Source: Alphaproteobacteria bacterium
GTDB lineage: Bacteria > Pseudomonadota > Alphaproteobacteria > UBA828
Assembly (NCBI GenBank): GCA_029937205.1
Contig: JAPYQV010000016.1
Location: forward strand, 1-16,021
DNA: 16,021 nucleotides
Direction of reading: 5' to 3'
Shown: positions 1-6,522 of the stretch, one piece after another
Layout: the number at the start of each line of letters is the position of its first letter
Position numbering within the stretch: the first letter of the stretch is position 1
Made by a program: the position numbers and the translations under genes
Notes under the pieces: generated by a model
The model's input: the letters and a program-made list of their open reading frames with translations, nothing else
What the model was told of the DNA's origin: nothing
The model's database searches: none

Positions 1-496
1 TAACCAGATAGGTGCCGCCATGAACCGCGCGCATATCGGATATTTTTCCGGCCGCCTGCATCAGACTGGCGCCGACGCGACCGCACACCGGATGGGCCAT
101 GGAGACATGCGCGACTAGCCCGGCGCCGAAGAAGCTTTTGACGCGAGCAAAGGTGCGGTCGATGAATTGATCGATAACGACGAAATCCCCCGGCGCCAGG
201 TCTTCACGCAACGAACCCACGGCGCTCAGCGAAATAATATCGCTGACGCCGACGCGCTTCAGCGCATCGATATTGGCGCGAAAATTTATCTCCCCTGGCG
301 GGATACGGTGACCACGTCCGTGGCGCGGCAGAAAGGCCACATCGAGGCCCTCGAGATTGCCCAGCAGAATTTGATCGGATGGTTCGCCGAAGGGTGATTC
401 GACACGCACCCACTCCGCATTGTTAAGCTCGTCTATCTGATAAAGGCCGCTGCCGCCGATAATGCCGAGACGAACCGGCCGGCTTTCATCTGTCAT
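1..496 (-). CDS. mtnP: S-methyl-5'-thioadenosine phosphorylase (MTAP/PNP family), 3' end outside window
   Basis: This frame runs from an ATG at 496 off the left edge without a stop, giving about 165 codons of a protein that usually has about 290. MTAP cleaves methylthioadenosine to adenine and methylthioribose-1-phosphate in the cytosol, for methionine salvage. The N-terminus begins RLGIIGGSGLY, the phosphate-binding start of the family. PRHGRGHRIPPGEINFRAN follows, then SLREDLAPGDFVVIDQFIDRT and HVSMAHPVC, all typical of MTAP rather than of trimeric PNPs of other types. The start lies 5 bp after the dienelactone hydrolase stop, so the two genes are probably cotranscribed. The SD is weak. The substrate-specificity residues near the C-terminus are not visible, so a 6-oxopurine phosphorylase remains possible. 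Confidence 0.9.
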   Translation of the reverse strand, partial: MTDESRPVRLGIIGGSGLYQIDELNNAEWVRVESPFGEPSDQILLGNLEGLDVAFLPRHGRGHRIPPGEINFRANIDALKRVGVSDIISLSAVGSLREDLAPGDFVVIDQFIDRTFARVKSFFGAGLVAHVSMAHPVCGRVGASLMQAAGKISDMRAVHGGTYLV

Positions 497-501
497 TTGT
501 G

Positions 502-1182
502 TCAGCCTAAATGCTCGGCGAAATGGGCCATGCTGCGCTCGCGCGCCAGCGCCGTCGCCGCCGGGTGATAATCGGCGCGCTGATCGCAGGCGAAGCCGTG
601 GCCGGCGCCTTCATAGACATGAATCTCGACTGCCGGATGGGCCTCGCGGACGGCATCCACGGTTTCCATGGGAATGCCGCTATCTTCCGTGCCTAAATGC
701 AGCATGGTGGGGGAGCGCGGCTGCTCCGTCAGGAACTGGCCGATTTGTCCGCCGTAATAGCCGATGGCGCAATCCGTCTCCAGGCGACAGGCGGCAAGCC
801 AGGCAAGAGTGCCGCCCCAGCAATAGCCGACCACGCCGATTTTTGCGTTTTCGCCCAAACTATCGCGCAGCGCGGTGAGCACGGCGTTCATGTCGGGTAT
901 GGGGTCGTCCCAGCCGACATCGTCCTTCAGCGCGCGGCCCTCGGCCACGGTCTCGGCGCTGTAGCCCAAATCGACCTTGCGCTGTTTGCGGTCAAAAACC
1001 GCCGGCGCGATGGCGAGATAGCCGTCCGCGGCAAAGCCATCGCAGACCGATTGGATGTGGCCGTTGACGCCGAATATTTCCTGAATCACCAGCAGCCCGG
1101 CTTTGGCCGTGCCCTCTGGCGCGGCACGGTAGGCGTCGAAACTGTGCCCGTCCTCGGCCTGCAACACGACAAACTCTCCCAC
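502..1182 (-). CDS. Dienelactone hydrolase family protein (alpha/beta hydrolase)
   Basis: The product is a cytosolic alpha/beta hydrolase of the dienelactone hydrolase family, 226 aa from the GTG at 1182. The catalytic triad is recognisable. Cys121 is the nucleophile in GYCWGG, Asp167 lies in TEDSGIP and His195 lies in GAGHGF. QEIFG (Glu35) is the family's conserved N-terminal Glu motif. An in-frame ATG at 1209 would add nine residues, but a strong AGGGAGG sequence lies inside that extension, 5 bp before the GTG. MGEFVVLQAEDG also matches where the family normally starts, so GTG is preferred. The natural substrate cannot be told from the sequence. True dienelactone hydrolases act in chlorocatechol pathways, and nothing nearby suggests one. 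It sits between ychF and mtnP on the same strand. Confidence 0.88.
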   Translation of the reverse strand: MGEFVVLQAEDGHSFDAYRAAPEGTAKAGLLVIQEIFGVNGHIQSVCDGFAADGYLAIAPAVFDRKQRKVDLGYSAETVAEGRALKDDVGWDDPIPDMNAVLTALRDSLGENAKIGVVGYCWGGTLAWLAACRLETDCAIGYYGGQIGQFLTEQPRSPTMLHLGTEDSGIPMETVDAVREAHPAVEIHVYEGAGHGFACDQRADYHPAATALARERSMAHFAEHLG

Positions 1183-1225
1183 AGCGACCTCCCTTATATT
1201 GCGTTTCACACTTGCATAGCAGATT

Positions 1226-2326
1226 TCAGACGTTGAAGCGAAACAGGATCACATCGGCTTCCTGTACCGCATAGTCGGCGCCCTCCTGGCGCATCTTGCC
1301 GGCCGTCTTGGCGCCGGCCTCGCCGTCGCAGGCGACGAAATCCTCGAACGAGATGGTTTCCGCGCAGATGAAGCCGCGCGCCATGTCGCTGTGAATACCG
1401 CCCGCCGCGTCGCGCGCGGGAGCGCCTTTCCGGATCGTCCAGGCGCGCGCCTCTTTGGGGCCGGCGGTGAGAAAGCGGATCAGGCCGAGGAGATGGTGGC
1501 CGGCATGAATAACTCGCTCAAGCCCGGCGGTCTCGAGGCCGAGATCGTCCAGGAAGGCGCGCTTTTCCTCGGCATCTCCAAGTGCCGCGATTTCAGATTC
1601 GATGGCGGCCGAAACGATCACCGCTTCGGCGCCTTCTTTGCCGGCGCGCTCAGCCACCGCCGCGCTCAAGGCATTGCCGGCCTGCGCACTGTCCTCATCG
1701 ACATTGCAGACATAGAGCACCGGTTTGGCGGTCAGCAGATGCAGCATGCGCAACAGCGGCCGTTCGTCATCGTTGAGGCTGAGGGCGCGCACCGGTTTGC
1801 CGTCGCGCAACATCTCGAGCGCGCGCTCGATCAGCGGCTGCAAAGCCTTGGCTTCCTTGTCATTGCCGCGCGCGCGCTTGACCACGCCATCGAATTGACG
1901 CTCCAGGCTTTCGAGATCGGCCAGCATCAGCTCGGTCTCGATCAAATCGATATCGCGGATCGGATCGACCGGGCCTTCGACATGGCTGATCTGGTCGTCT
2001 TCAAAACAGCGCACCACGTGAAGGATCGCCTCGACCTCGCGGATCTGGGCAAGAAACTTATTGCCAAGCCCCTCGCCCTGGCTGGCGCCGCGCACCAGGC
2101 CGGCGATATCCAATACCTCAAGCATGGTCGGCACGATGCTCGCCGAAGCGGCGATCTTTGCCACGGTTTCAAGCTCGCGGTCCGGTACCGGTACCCGCCC
2201 GACATTGGGCTCCACCGTGCAAAACGGATAGTTTCCGGTATCCGCGAGCGCCGCATTGGTGAGCGCGTTGAAAAGGGTCGATTTACCGACATTGGGCAAA
2301 CCGACGATGCCGCATCTAAATCCCAT
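1226..2326 (-). CDS. ychF: Redox-responsive ATPase YchF (Obg/OLA1 family)
   Basis: YchF is a P-loop NTPase that binds ribosomes and prefers ATP over GTP. The protein is 366 aa, full length for the family. The Walker A motif is GLPNVGKST (residues 9-17). The switch region carries DIAGLVRGASQGEGLGNKFL. The NKxD specificity motif is replaced by NVDE, which in this family goes with ATP preference. A helical insert follows, and a C-terminal TGS domain ends MRQEGADYAVQEADVILFRFNV, a YchF hallmark. The ATG overlaps the last codons of pth by 11 bp, which suggests translational coupling. pth-ychF adjacency is very common in Proteobacteria and fits a shared role in translation quality control. Confidence 0.97.
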   Translation of the reverse strand: MGFRCGIVGLPNVGKSTLFNALTNAALADTGNYPFCTVEPNVGRVPVPDRELETVAKIAASASIVPTMLEVLDIAGLVRGASQGEGLGNKFLAQIREVEAILHVVRCFEDDQISHVEGPVDPIRDIDLIETELMLADLESLERQFDGVVKRARGNDKEAKALQPLIERALEMLRDGKPVRALSLNDDERPLLRMLHLLTAKPVLYVCNVDEDSAQAGNALSAAVAERAGKEGAEAVIVSAAIESEIAALGDAEEKRAFLDDLGLETAGLERVIHAGHHLLGLIRFLTAGPKEARAWTIRKGAPARDAAGGIHSDMARGFICAETISFEDFVACDGEAGAKTAGKMRQEGADYAVQEADVILFRFNV

Positions 2327-2954
2327 TTTTCTGTTCTTCTTCGCTTTTCTGTTTGTTGCCTAGCTTGGCGGGCCGGGCCGGTGGCGGCGCCAATAAGGCA
2401 ACGCGGGTCATAAAATCGTTTTCGACGCCACTTAACAAAAGCCCGGAAGCGTCGCCAACCGCATCGACGAGCTTTTCCAGCCACAGCGCTTCCGCCTTGG
2501 AAAAATCGCTGAGGACATAACCGTGCACCAGATCCTTATCACCGGGGTGGCCGATGCCCATTCGCACGCGCCAATAATCCGCACCGATATGGGCGGTCGC
2601 ACTATTCAGGCCGTTGTGTCCGGCGCTGCCACCACCCCGTTTGACCCGCACCTTGCCGGGCGCCAGGTCGAGCTCGTCATGAAAGACAAAGAGCCGCTCG
2701 GGCTCGATCTTGTAGTAGCGCAGCACCGCACCGAGCGCGCGCCCCGATTCGTTCATGAAGGTCGTCGGCTTGAGCACCGCCACACGGGTCTCGCCGATCC
2801 GACCCTCGGCGATATCGCCGGACAGCCGCGAGCGGCTGCGAAACCTCTCGAAGCCATGTCGCCGCGCAATTTCGTCGGCCACCAAGTAGCCGATATTGTG
2901 CCTGTTCCGGGCATAGCGGGCGCCTGGATTGCCGAGGCCGGCGAGAACATACAT
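2316..2954 (-). CDS. pth: Peptidyl-tRNA hydrolase
   Basis: Pth releases tRNA from peptidyl-tRNAs that drop off ribosomes. The protein is 212 aa, slightly longer than the E. coli enzyme because of a charged C-terminal tail (KLGNKQKSEEEQKNGI). The catalytic and substrate-binding residues sit at the same positions as in E. coli: Asn9 (GLGNPG), His19 (NRHNIG), Asn68 (TTFMNESG), Asp93 (FHDELDL) and Asn114 (SAGHNG). The start is fixed because an in-frame TGA lies 9 bp upstream of the ATG. No Shine-Dalgarno sequence is visible before it. A perfect 18-bp GC palindrome ends 11 bp upstream. rplY precedes it and ychF overlaps its end. Confidence 0.97.
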   Translation of the reverse strand: MYVLAGLGNPGARYARNRHNIGYLVADEIARRHGFERFRSRSRLSGDIAEGRIGETRVAVLKPTTFMNESGRALGAVLRYYKIEPERLFVFHDELDLAPGKVRVKRGGGSAGHNGLNSATAHIGADYWRVRMGIGHPGDKDLVHGYVLSDFSKAEALWLEKLVDAVGDASGLLLSGVENDFMTRVALLAPPPARPAKLGNKQKSEEEQKNGI

Positions 2955-2965
2955 AAGATTTCACG

Positions 2966-2983
2966 CGGTCCGCGCGCGGACCG
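2966..2983. repeat. Perfect 18-bp GC palindrome in front of pth
   Basis: The sequence CGGTCCGCGCGCGGACCG equals its own reverse complement. It lies 11 bp upstream of the pth ATG, where an SD sequence would be expected but is absent. On the minus-strand transcript it can fold into a stable hairpin, which could affect pth translation or be an RNA processing site. The function is inferred only. Confidence 0.6.
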
Positions 2984-3004
2984 GCCGCCGGCCGCCGGCC
3001 GCCG
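2981..3004. repeat. Heptanucleotide tandem repeat (CCGGCCG x3 plus CCG)
   Basis: Three exact copies of CCGGCCG (2981-3001) plus a partial fourth copy lie between the rplY stop and pth. The block touches the 18-bp palindrome on one side. On the other side it is close to a 10-bp palindrome GTCGCGCGAC (3008-3017) that overlaps the last base of the rplY stop codon. The whole 62-bp gap is therefore repeats and dyads, with no promoter seen. Confidence 0.7.
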
Positions 3005-3016
3005 ACTGTCGCGCGA

Positions 3017-3718
3017 CTAAGAGTCCGAGCCCTCCGAATCTTTCTTGCCTTCTTCGCCCTCTTCGCCTTCCTCGCCTTCTTCGCCCTCTTCGCCTTCCAG
3101 GCCCTCTTCGTCTTCCTCGTCTTCCTCACCTTCTACTTCTTCTTCGACGTGAATCGTCGGCGCGGCGATGGTGGCAACGGTAAAGTCGCGGTCGGTAATG
3201 GTCGGCGTGACGCCTTCGGGCAGTTCAATCTGGCTGATATGCACGCTGTCGCCGATATTCATGCCGGCGATATCGGCCACCAGGCCATCGGGGATGGCTT
3301 CGACCGGGCACATCAGTTCGATTTCATGGCGCACCACGTTGATCACGCCGCCACGTTTCAGGCCCTCGCATTCTTCCTGCCCCACGAACCGGACAGCGAC
3401 GTAAACGGCGACCTTCGCGCCTTTGACGAAGCGCAGAAAATCCGCGTGCAGCGGTATATCGGTCACCGGATGAAGCTGTACCTCACGCGGCAGGACACGC
3501 ACCGTGTCGTCATTGAGTTTGATATCATAGAGACGGGTGAAGAATCCGGGGCGGCGATATTCCTTGCGCAGTTCGGCGGTGTTTACCGATACGCCGATCG
3601 GCTCGCCCTTGCCGCCATAGATGATGGCCGGCATGCGGCCCTCGTTGCGCATTCTGCGGGCCGGCCCCTTGCCGGTCAGTTCACGCGTCTCGGCGTTAAT
3701 CATATTTGTATCGCTCAT
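3017..3718 (-). CDS. rplY: 50S ribosomal protein L25 / general stress protein Ctc, with acidic C-terminal tail
   Basis: This is the long (Ctc/TL5-type) form of bL25, 233 aa, which binds 5S rRNA in the large subunit. The L25 N-domain covers roughly residues 1-95 (ELTGKGPARRMRNEGRMPAIIYGGKGEP, then VLPREVQLHPVTDIPLHADFLRF). The TL5 C-terminal beta domain covers roughly 100-190 (VRFVGQEECEGLKRGGVINVVRHEIELMCPVEAIPDGLVADI). Residues from about 191 are a very acidic tail, mostly Glu and Gly, with five EE pairs in GEEGEEG phase, ending KKDSEGSDS. The tail is encoded by a 9-bp repeat. The ATG lies 30 bp after the prs stop behind an AAGGA SD, and the gene is probably cotranscribed with prs, pth and ychF. 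Confidence 0.96.
   Translation of the reverse strand: MSDTNMINAETRELTGKGPARRMRNEGRMPAIIYGGKGEPIGVSVNTAELRKEYRRPGFFTRLYDIKLNDDTVRVLPREVQLHPVTDIPLHADFLRFVKGAKVAVYVAVRFVGQEECEGLKRGGVINVVRHEIELMCPVEAIPDGLVADIAGMNIGDSVHISQIELPEGVTPTITDRDFTVATIAAPTIHVEEEVEGEEDEEDEEGLEGEEGEEGEEGEEGEEGKKDSEGSDS
3047..3103 (-). repeat. 9-bp in-frame repeat encoding (Glu-Glu-Gly)n in the L25 tail
   Basis: The codon triplets GAR-GAR-GGC recur about five times with only third-position changes (GAA or GAG). A degenerated unit with Leu in place of one Glu ends the block. The unit length is a multiple of three, so copy-number changes would lengthen or shorten the acidic tail without shifting the frame. Confidence 0.85.
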
Positions 3719-3748
3719 TGTCTTTTCCTTACACGTTCGCTGTTCGGT

Positions 3749-4681
3749 TCAATTGAACAGGCTGGAGACGGAGCTTTCCGCGCTGATGCGCCGGATCGCC
3801 TCCGCCATTAATTTTGCAATAGAGAGGGTCTTGACGCTGTCTGAAATCCGCATCGCCTCGGTCATGGCAATAGAATCGGTCACCACCAGGGATTTGAGGT
3901 CGGAGGCGGAGACCCGCGCCACGGCGCCGCCGGAGAGTACGGCATGGGTCACATAGGCATGCACTTCGCTGGCCCCGGCCCCCTTCAAGGCTGCCGCGGC
4001 ATTGCATAGGGTTCCCGACGAATCGACAATATCGTCGACCATCACACAGACGCGGCCGTCGACATCGCCGATAATATTCATGACTTCCGACACACCGGCT
4101 TTCTCGCGCCGCTTGTCGACGATGGCAAGATCCGCATCGAGGCGCTTGGCAATGGCGCGCGCCCGGACCACGCCGCCGACATCGGGCGACACCACCATCA
4201 GATTATCCGTCGGCATGCTGCGCTCGATATCGCTGATCATTTCGCCGGCGGCATAGAGGTTATCGACGGGAATATCGAAGAATCCCTGAATTTGCCCGGC
4301 ATGCAGATCGAGGGTCAGCACCCGGTTTGCGCCGGCGGTGGCAATCAGGTTGGCCACCAGTTTGGCCGATATGGGCGTTCTCGGTGCTGATTTCCGATCC
4401 TGGCGGGCGTAACCGAAATAGGGCAGCACCGCAGTAATGCGCCGCGCCGAAGCGCGTTTGAGCGCATCCAGGCAGATTAACAACTCCATCATATTGTCGT
4501 TGGCCGGCGAGGAGGTCGATTGGATCACGAAAACGTCCTCACCACGCACATTCTCGTGGATCTCGACAAAAATCTCATTGTCCGAAAAACGCCGGACCGT
4601 GGCTTTGGTCAATGGAATATTGAGCGAAGCGGCAATGGCTTTGGCAAGAGGCCGGTTACTGTTTCCGGCGAGGAGCTTCAT
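3749..4681 (-). CDS. prs: Ribose-phosphate pyrophosphokinase (PRPP synthase)
   Basis: The enzyme makes PRPP from ribose-5-phosphate and ATP, for purine, pyrimidine, NAD, His and Trp synthesis. At 310 aa it is a standard class I PRPP synthase. The N-terminus [24 protein letters not shown] and the [24 protein letters not shown] segment are typical. The catalytic flexible loop is [40 protein letters not shown] follows, and the PRPP-binding loop is [24 protein letters not shown] (TTGGAGAG) lies about 7 bp before the ATG. A promoter is proposed at 4780-4808. It is the first gene of the unit that continues with rplY, pth and ychF. Confidence 0.98.
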   Translation of the reverse strand: MKLLAGNSNRPLAKAIAASLNIPLTKATVRRFSDNEIFVEIHENVRGEDVFVIQSTSSPANDNMMELLICLDALKRASARRITAVLPYFGYARQDRKSAPRTPISAKLVANLIATAGANRVLTLDLHAGQIQGFFDIPVDNLYAAGEMISDIERSMPTDNLMVVSPDVGGVVRARAIAKRLDADLAIVDKRREKAGVSEVMNIIGDVDGRVCVMVDDIVDSSGTLCNAAAALKGAGASEVHAYVTHAVLSGGAVARVSASDLKSLVVTDSIAMTEAMRISDSVKTLSIAKLMAEAIRRISAESSVSSLFN

Positions 4682-4739
4682 TGATCTTACTCTCCAATAA
4701 CGGCCACGCGCCGGGCGGCTTGTGGCGAGACCGGCGGTT

Positions 4740-4752
4740 CGTAAAATTTACG
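4740..4752. promoter_or_regulatory. Inverted repeat CGTAAA-A-TTTACG in the prs leader
   Basis: A 13-bp inverted repeat with perfect 6-bp arms and a one-base centre lies between the proposed prs promoter and the prs ATG. From the predicted start site it would sit at about +21 to +33, a position where a repressor could act. No regulator can be named. Confidence 0.35.
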
Positions 4753-4779
4753 CATGGAGTTGCCCATTCGGCGCGGCGG

Positions 4780-4808
4780 AATGTATCAAGCCGATGTTGG
4801 GCTGTAAA
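4780..4808 (-). promoter_or_regulatory. Candidate sigma70-type promoter of prs
   Basis: Read on the minus strand, TTTACA (4808-4803, five of six consensus positions) is followed after exactly 17 bp by TACATT (4785-4780, four of six). The predicted transcription start is near 4773, leaving a leader of about 90 nt before the prs ATG. It is the best hexamer pair in the 166-bp gap between the lipoprotein gene and prs, found by eye. Confidence 0.5.
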
Positions 4809-4818
4809 CGCTCTTGGC

Positions 4819-4834
4819 GGCAATAATTATTGCC
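4819..4834. promoter_or_regulatory. Perfect 16-bp palindrome upstream of the prs promoter
   Basis: GGCAATAATTATTGCC is its own reverse complement and stands out by its AT-rich core in GC-rich DNA. It is centred about 53 bp upstream of the predicted prs start site, just beyond the -35 box, a typical place for a dimeric regulator. It lies 13 bp after the stop of the preceding lipoprotein gene. On the minus strand it is not followed by a T-run, so it does not look like a terminator for that gene. Confidence 0.45.
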
Positions 4835-4847
4835 CTCTTTTGGCACT

Positions 4848-5675
4848 CTAATGAATGGCGCCGACACGCTCCAGCATAGCGATGATTCCGTCCGCGCCAT
4901 TCTCGGCCACAACGCGCGCCACGGGCCCCCAAGCGCCATCGAGCGTGCCTTTCTGGATAACGTTGCTTTGGTTTACCGTCCCGACGCGCGCGCCATCGGG
5001 GGACAGCACGGTCCAATCCACGGCGATCGATTGATGGCCGCTCGAATTCGCCGCATCAGCCAGATAAACGCTTCCGAGCACGACAAAATCGGCATTTTCG
5101 AGGGATTTGGTGGATTGCAAGCCATAGGCCGCCAAAGCGCGGCGCATGGCCCGGGTCAGCGATGCGCGGCCATCGCCGGGCGCGCCGTCCACGGCCTGAA
5201 CTGAAAGTGTTAATCGGGATGGCGCACCGAGTGTCTCCGTCACCGCCTCGGGCGGGTTGAAATAGTCGGCAAAACGCGCTGCCGCCGCTTCGATGCGGCT
5301 ATCCTCGTGCGCCACCGCTTCCTCGAATTGCAAAACAATGGTGCCGCCGGGCGCCGCCAAAGACCAAAATAACCTTCCTGTTTCGTCTTGCCACGCGGCA
5401 ATTCGGTAGCTCGCACGGTTGCTAGTTTGCCGGCCGGCCGCCACATCGCGGGCATGCAAGGCACGGACAAGAGCCGCCGTCAGGCGCTCCGATTGCGCCG
5501 CATCCAAACCGGGAATGGCTTCGACAAACACCCCGGCGCGGGCGCCAAGTGCCGCTTCAAGGGCGCCGGGTGGCGCTTTTTCCTCAGGCTGAAACGGGCG
5601 CGGCAAGGAACCGCAAGCAGCGAGCAAAAACACGCATGCGAGGATAGCCGGCAACCTCACCAGTGATACCTTCAC
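4848..5675 (-). CDS. Predicted lipoprotein of unknown function
   Basis: The family is not recognised. From the GTG at 5675 the protein has 275 aa. It begins MKVSLVRLPAILACVFLLAAC, with a charged n-region, a hydrophobic core and the lipobox LAAC, so Cys21 is the predicted acylation site. The mature part is hydrophilic, with no other membrane segment. It has two similar-looking halves (TAALVRALHARDVAA near residue 70 and LTRAMRRALAAYGLQS near 185), each followed by a beta-rich stretch. This start is chosen because the GTG overlaps the stop of the preceding small ORF (GTGA). A second GTG at 5660 with AAGG upstream would give MRLPAIL..., also a workable signal. An open frame continues upstream but runs through pgeF. 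Lgt, the enzyme that acylates such proteins, is encoded in the same gene run. Confidence 0.8.
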   Translation of the reverse strand: MKVSLVRLPAILACVFLLAACGSLPRPFQPEEKAPPGALEAALGARAGVFVEAIPGLDAAQSERLTAALVRALHARDVAAGRQTSNRASYRIAAWQDETGRLFWSLAAPGGTIVLQFEEAVAHEDSRIEAAAARFADYFNPPEAVTETLGAPSRLTLSVQAVDGAPGDGRASLTRAMRRALAAYGLQSTKSLENADFVVLGSVYLADAANSSGHQSIAVDWTVLSPDGARVGTVNQSNVIQKGTLDGAWGPVARVVAENGADGIIAMLERVGAIH

Positions 5676-5740
5676 ATAAACACACAGCCGGCCACGAGCC
5701 CGACGAACAGGAAAGCGAGAAACATGATCATGTGCGGCAT
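5672..5740 (-). CDS. Small ORF, 22-aa hydrophobic peptide between pgeF and the lipoprotein gene
   Basis: The ATG at 5740 lies 5 bp after the pgeF stop. A GGAGG sequence inside the last pgeF codons (5755-5751) is 10 bp upstream. The frame reads MPHMIMFLAFLFVGLVAGCVFM and ends in TGA. That TGA overlaps the GTG start of the lipoprotein gene in a GTGA junction, the usual geometry of translational coupling. The peptide is nearly all hydrophobic, long enough for one membrane segment, and contains a lipobox-like VAGC near its end. It may be a membrane micropeptide or simply a coupling leader. The evidence is the SD and junction arrangement, so it needs conservation to confirm. Confidence 0.5.
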   Translation of the reverse strand: MPHMIMFLAFLFVGLVAGCVFM

Positions 5741-5745
5741 GCGTT

Positions 5746-6522
5746 TCAGGCCTCCAAGGTGATGGCGGAGAGCAGACGGCCATAATCGCGCTGGCCGTTT
5801 CGGCTGTTGCGCCGATAGCTGAAAAAATCGGCCTCTTCAGCGTAGGTATCGCGGCCGAGCGCGGCAACCTCGCCGAGCGCCTGCCGGTTCAGCCGATGGG
5901 CCACGTAGCCGGGCAGGTCGAACAGAAAATGGCCGTGCCGAGGCGCCGGGCGAAAATACAGCTCGGCGGCAGGGTCATGGGCAAGAAAAGGGGCGGGAAA
6001 TTCGGCGCCCACTTCATAGGAATCCGGCCCGATACAGGGCCCGATCACGGCGCGGATAGCGCTCACGTTGGCGCCCAGCGCGAGCATCGCCCGCACTGAG
6101 GATTCGACAATACCGCCGAGCGCGCCGCGCCACCCGGCGTGGAATGCGCCGATGACGCGGTTGTCACCGTCGGCGAGCAGCACCGGCGCGCAATCGGCAG
6201 TGAGGATGCCGAGAACGACACCCGGCGTATTGCTCACCAAGCCGTCGGCACGCGGCGCCTCACCGTGCGGCCAGGCAGTTTCCACACGTATCGCAACATC
6301 GCCGTGAACCTGATGGGCGGTGCAAAGATCGTCCGCCGAGCGGCCGAATGCCGCCGCCGCCCGGGCTCTATTCTCGCGCACCGCCGGGGCATCGTCATCC
6401 GAGCCGTAGCCGCAATTGAGCGATTCATAGAGGCCGTTGCTGACGCCGCCGCGGCGGCCCAAAAAGCCGTGCCGCACCACGCCTGGTGCCGCCAATGCGG
6501 CATGCTCGAACAGCGTGGTCAT
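5746..6522 (-). CDS. pgeF: Peptidoglycan editing factor PgeF / laccase-domain protein (YfiH family)
   Basis: Proteins of this family were first described as polyphenol oxidases. E. coli YfiH/PgeF is now linked to removing wrong amino acids from peptidoglycan precursors in the cytosol. The protein is 258 aa, full length. The metal-binding residues are all visible: His73 in AHQVHGD, Cys111 in TADCAPV and His128 in FHAGWRG. RRGGVSNGLYESLNCG near residue 23 and IGPCIGPDSYEVG near 163 are also typical. Its ATG overlaps the midA stop by 4 bp (ATGA). A small ORF and a lipoprotein gene follow at once, which fits an envelope operon. Confidence 0.95.
   Translation of the reverse strand: MTTLFEHAALAAPGVVRHGFLGRRGGVSNGLYESLNCGYGSDDDAPAVRENRARAAAAFGRSADDLCTAHQVHGDVAIRVETAWPHGEAPRADGLVSNTPGVVLGILTADCAPVLLADGDNRVIGAFHAGWRGALGGIVESSVRAMLALGANVSAIRAVIGPCIGPDSYEVGAEFPAPFLAHDPAAELYFRPAPRHGHFLFDLPGYVAHRLNRQALGEVAALGRDTYAEEADFFSYRRNSRNGQRDYGRLLSAITLEA

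Noticed and set aside
1391..2413. A 340-codon open frame on the plus strand opposite ychF
   Set aside because: YchF is clear and full length on the minus strand, and the antisense product matches nothing and has an unsupported start.
2981..3103. CRISPR-like or mobile-element repeats in the rplY region
   Set aside because: The repeats are short tandem units (7 and 9 bp) without spacers, terminal inverted repeats or a transposase. One block is in-frame coding sequence.
4819..4834. Reading the 16-bp palindrome as a terminator
   Set aside because: A CTCTTTT stretch follows it only on the plus strand, where no gene ends. On the transcribed minus strand no T-run follows, so a regulatory site is more likely.
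5676..5867. An N-terminal extension of the lipoprotein gene to an ATG at 5867
   Set aside because: The extra residues come from the 3' end of pgeF in another frame and would bury the signal peptide. The GTG at 5675 gives a normal lipoprotein signal.
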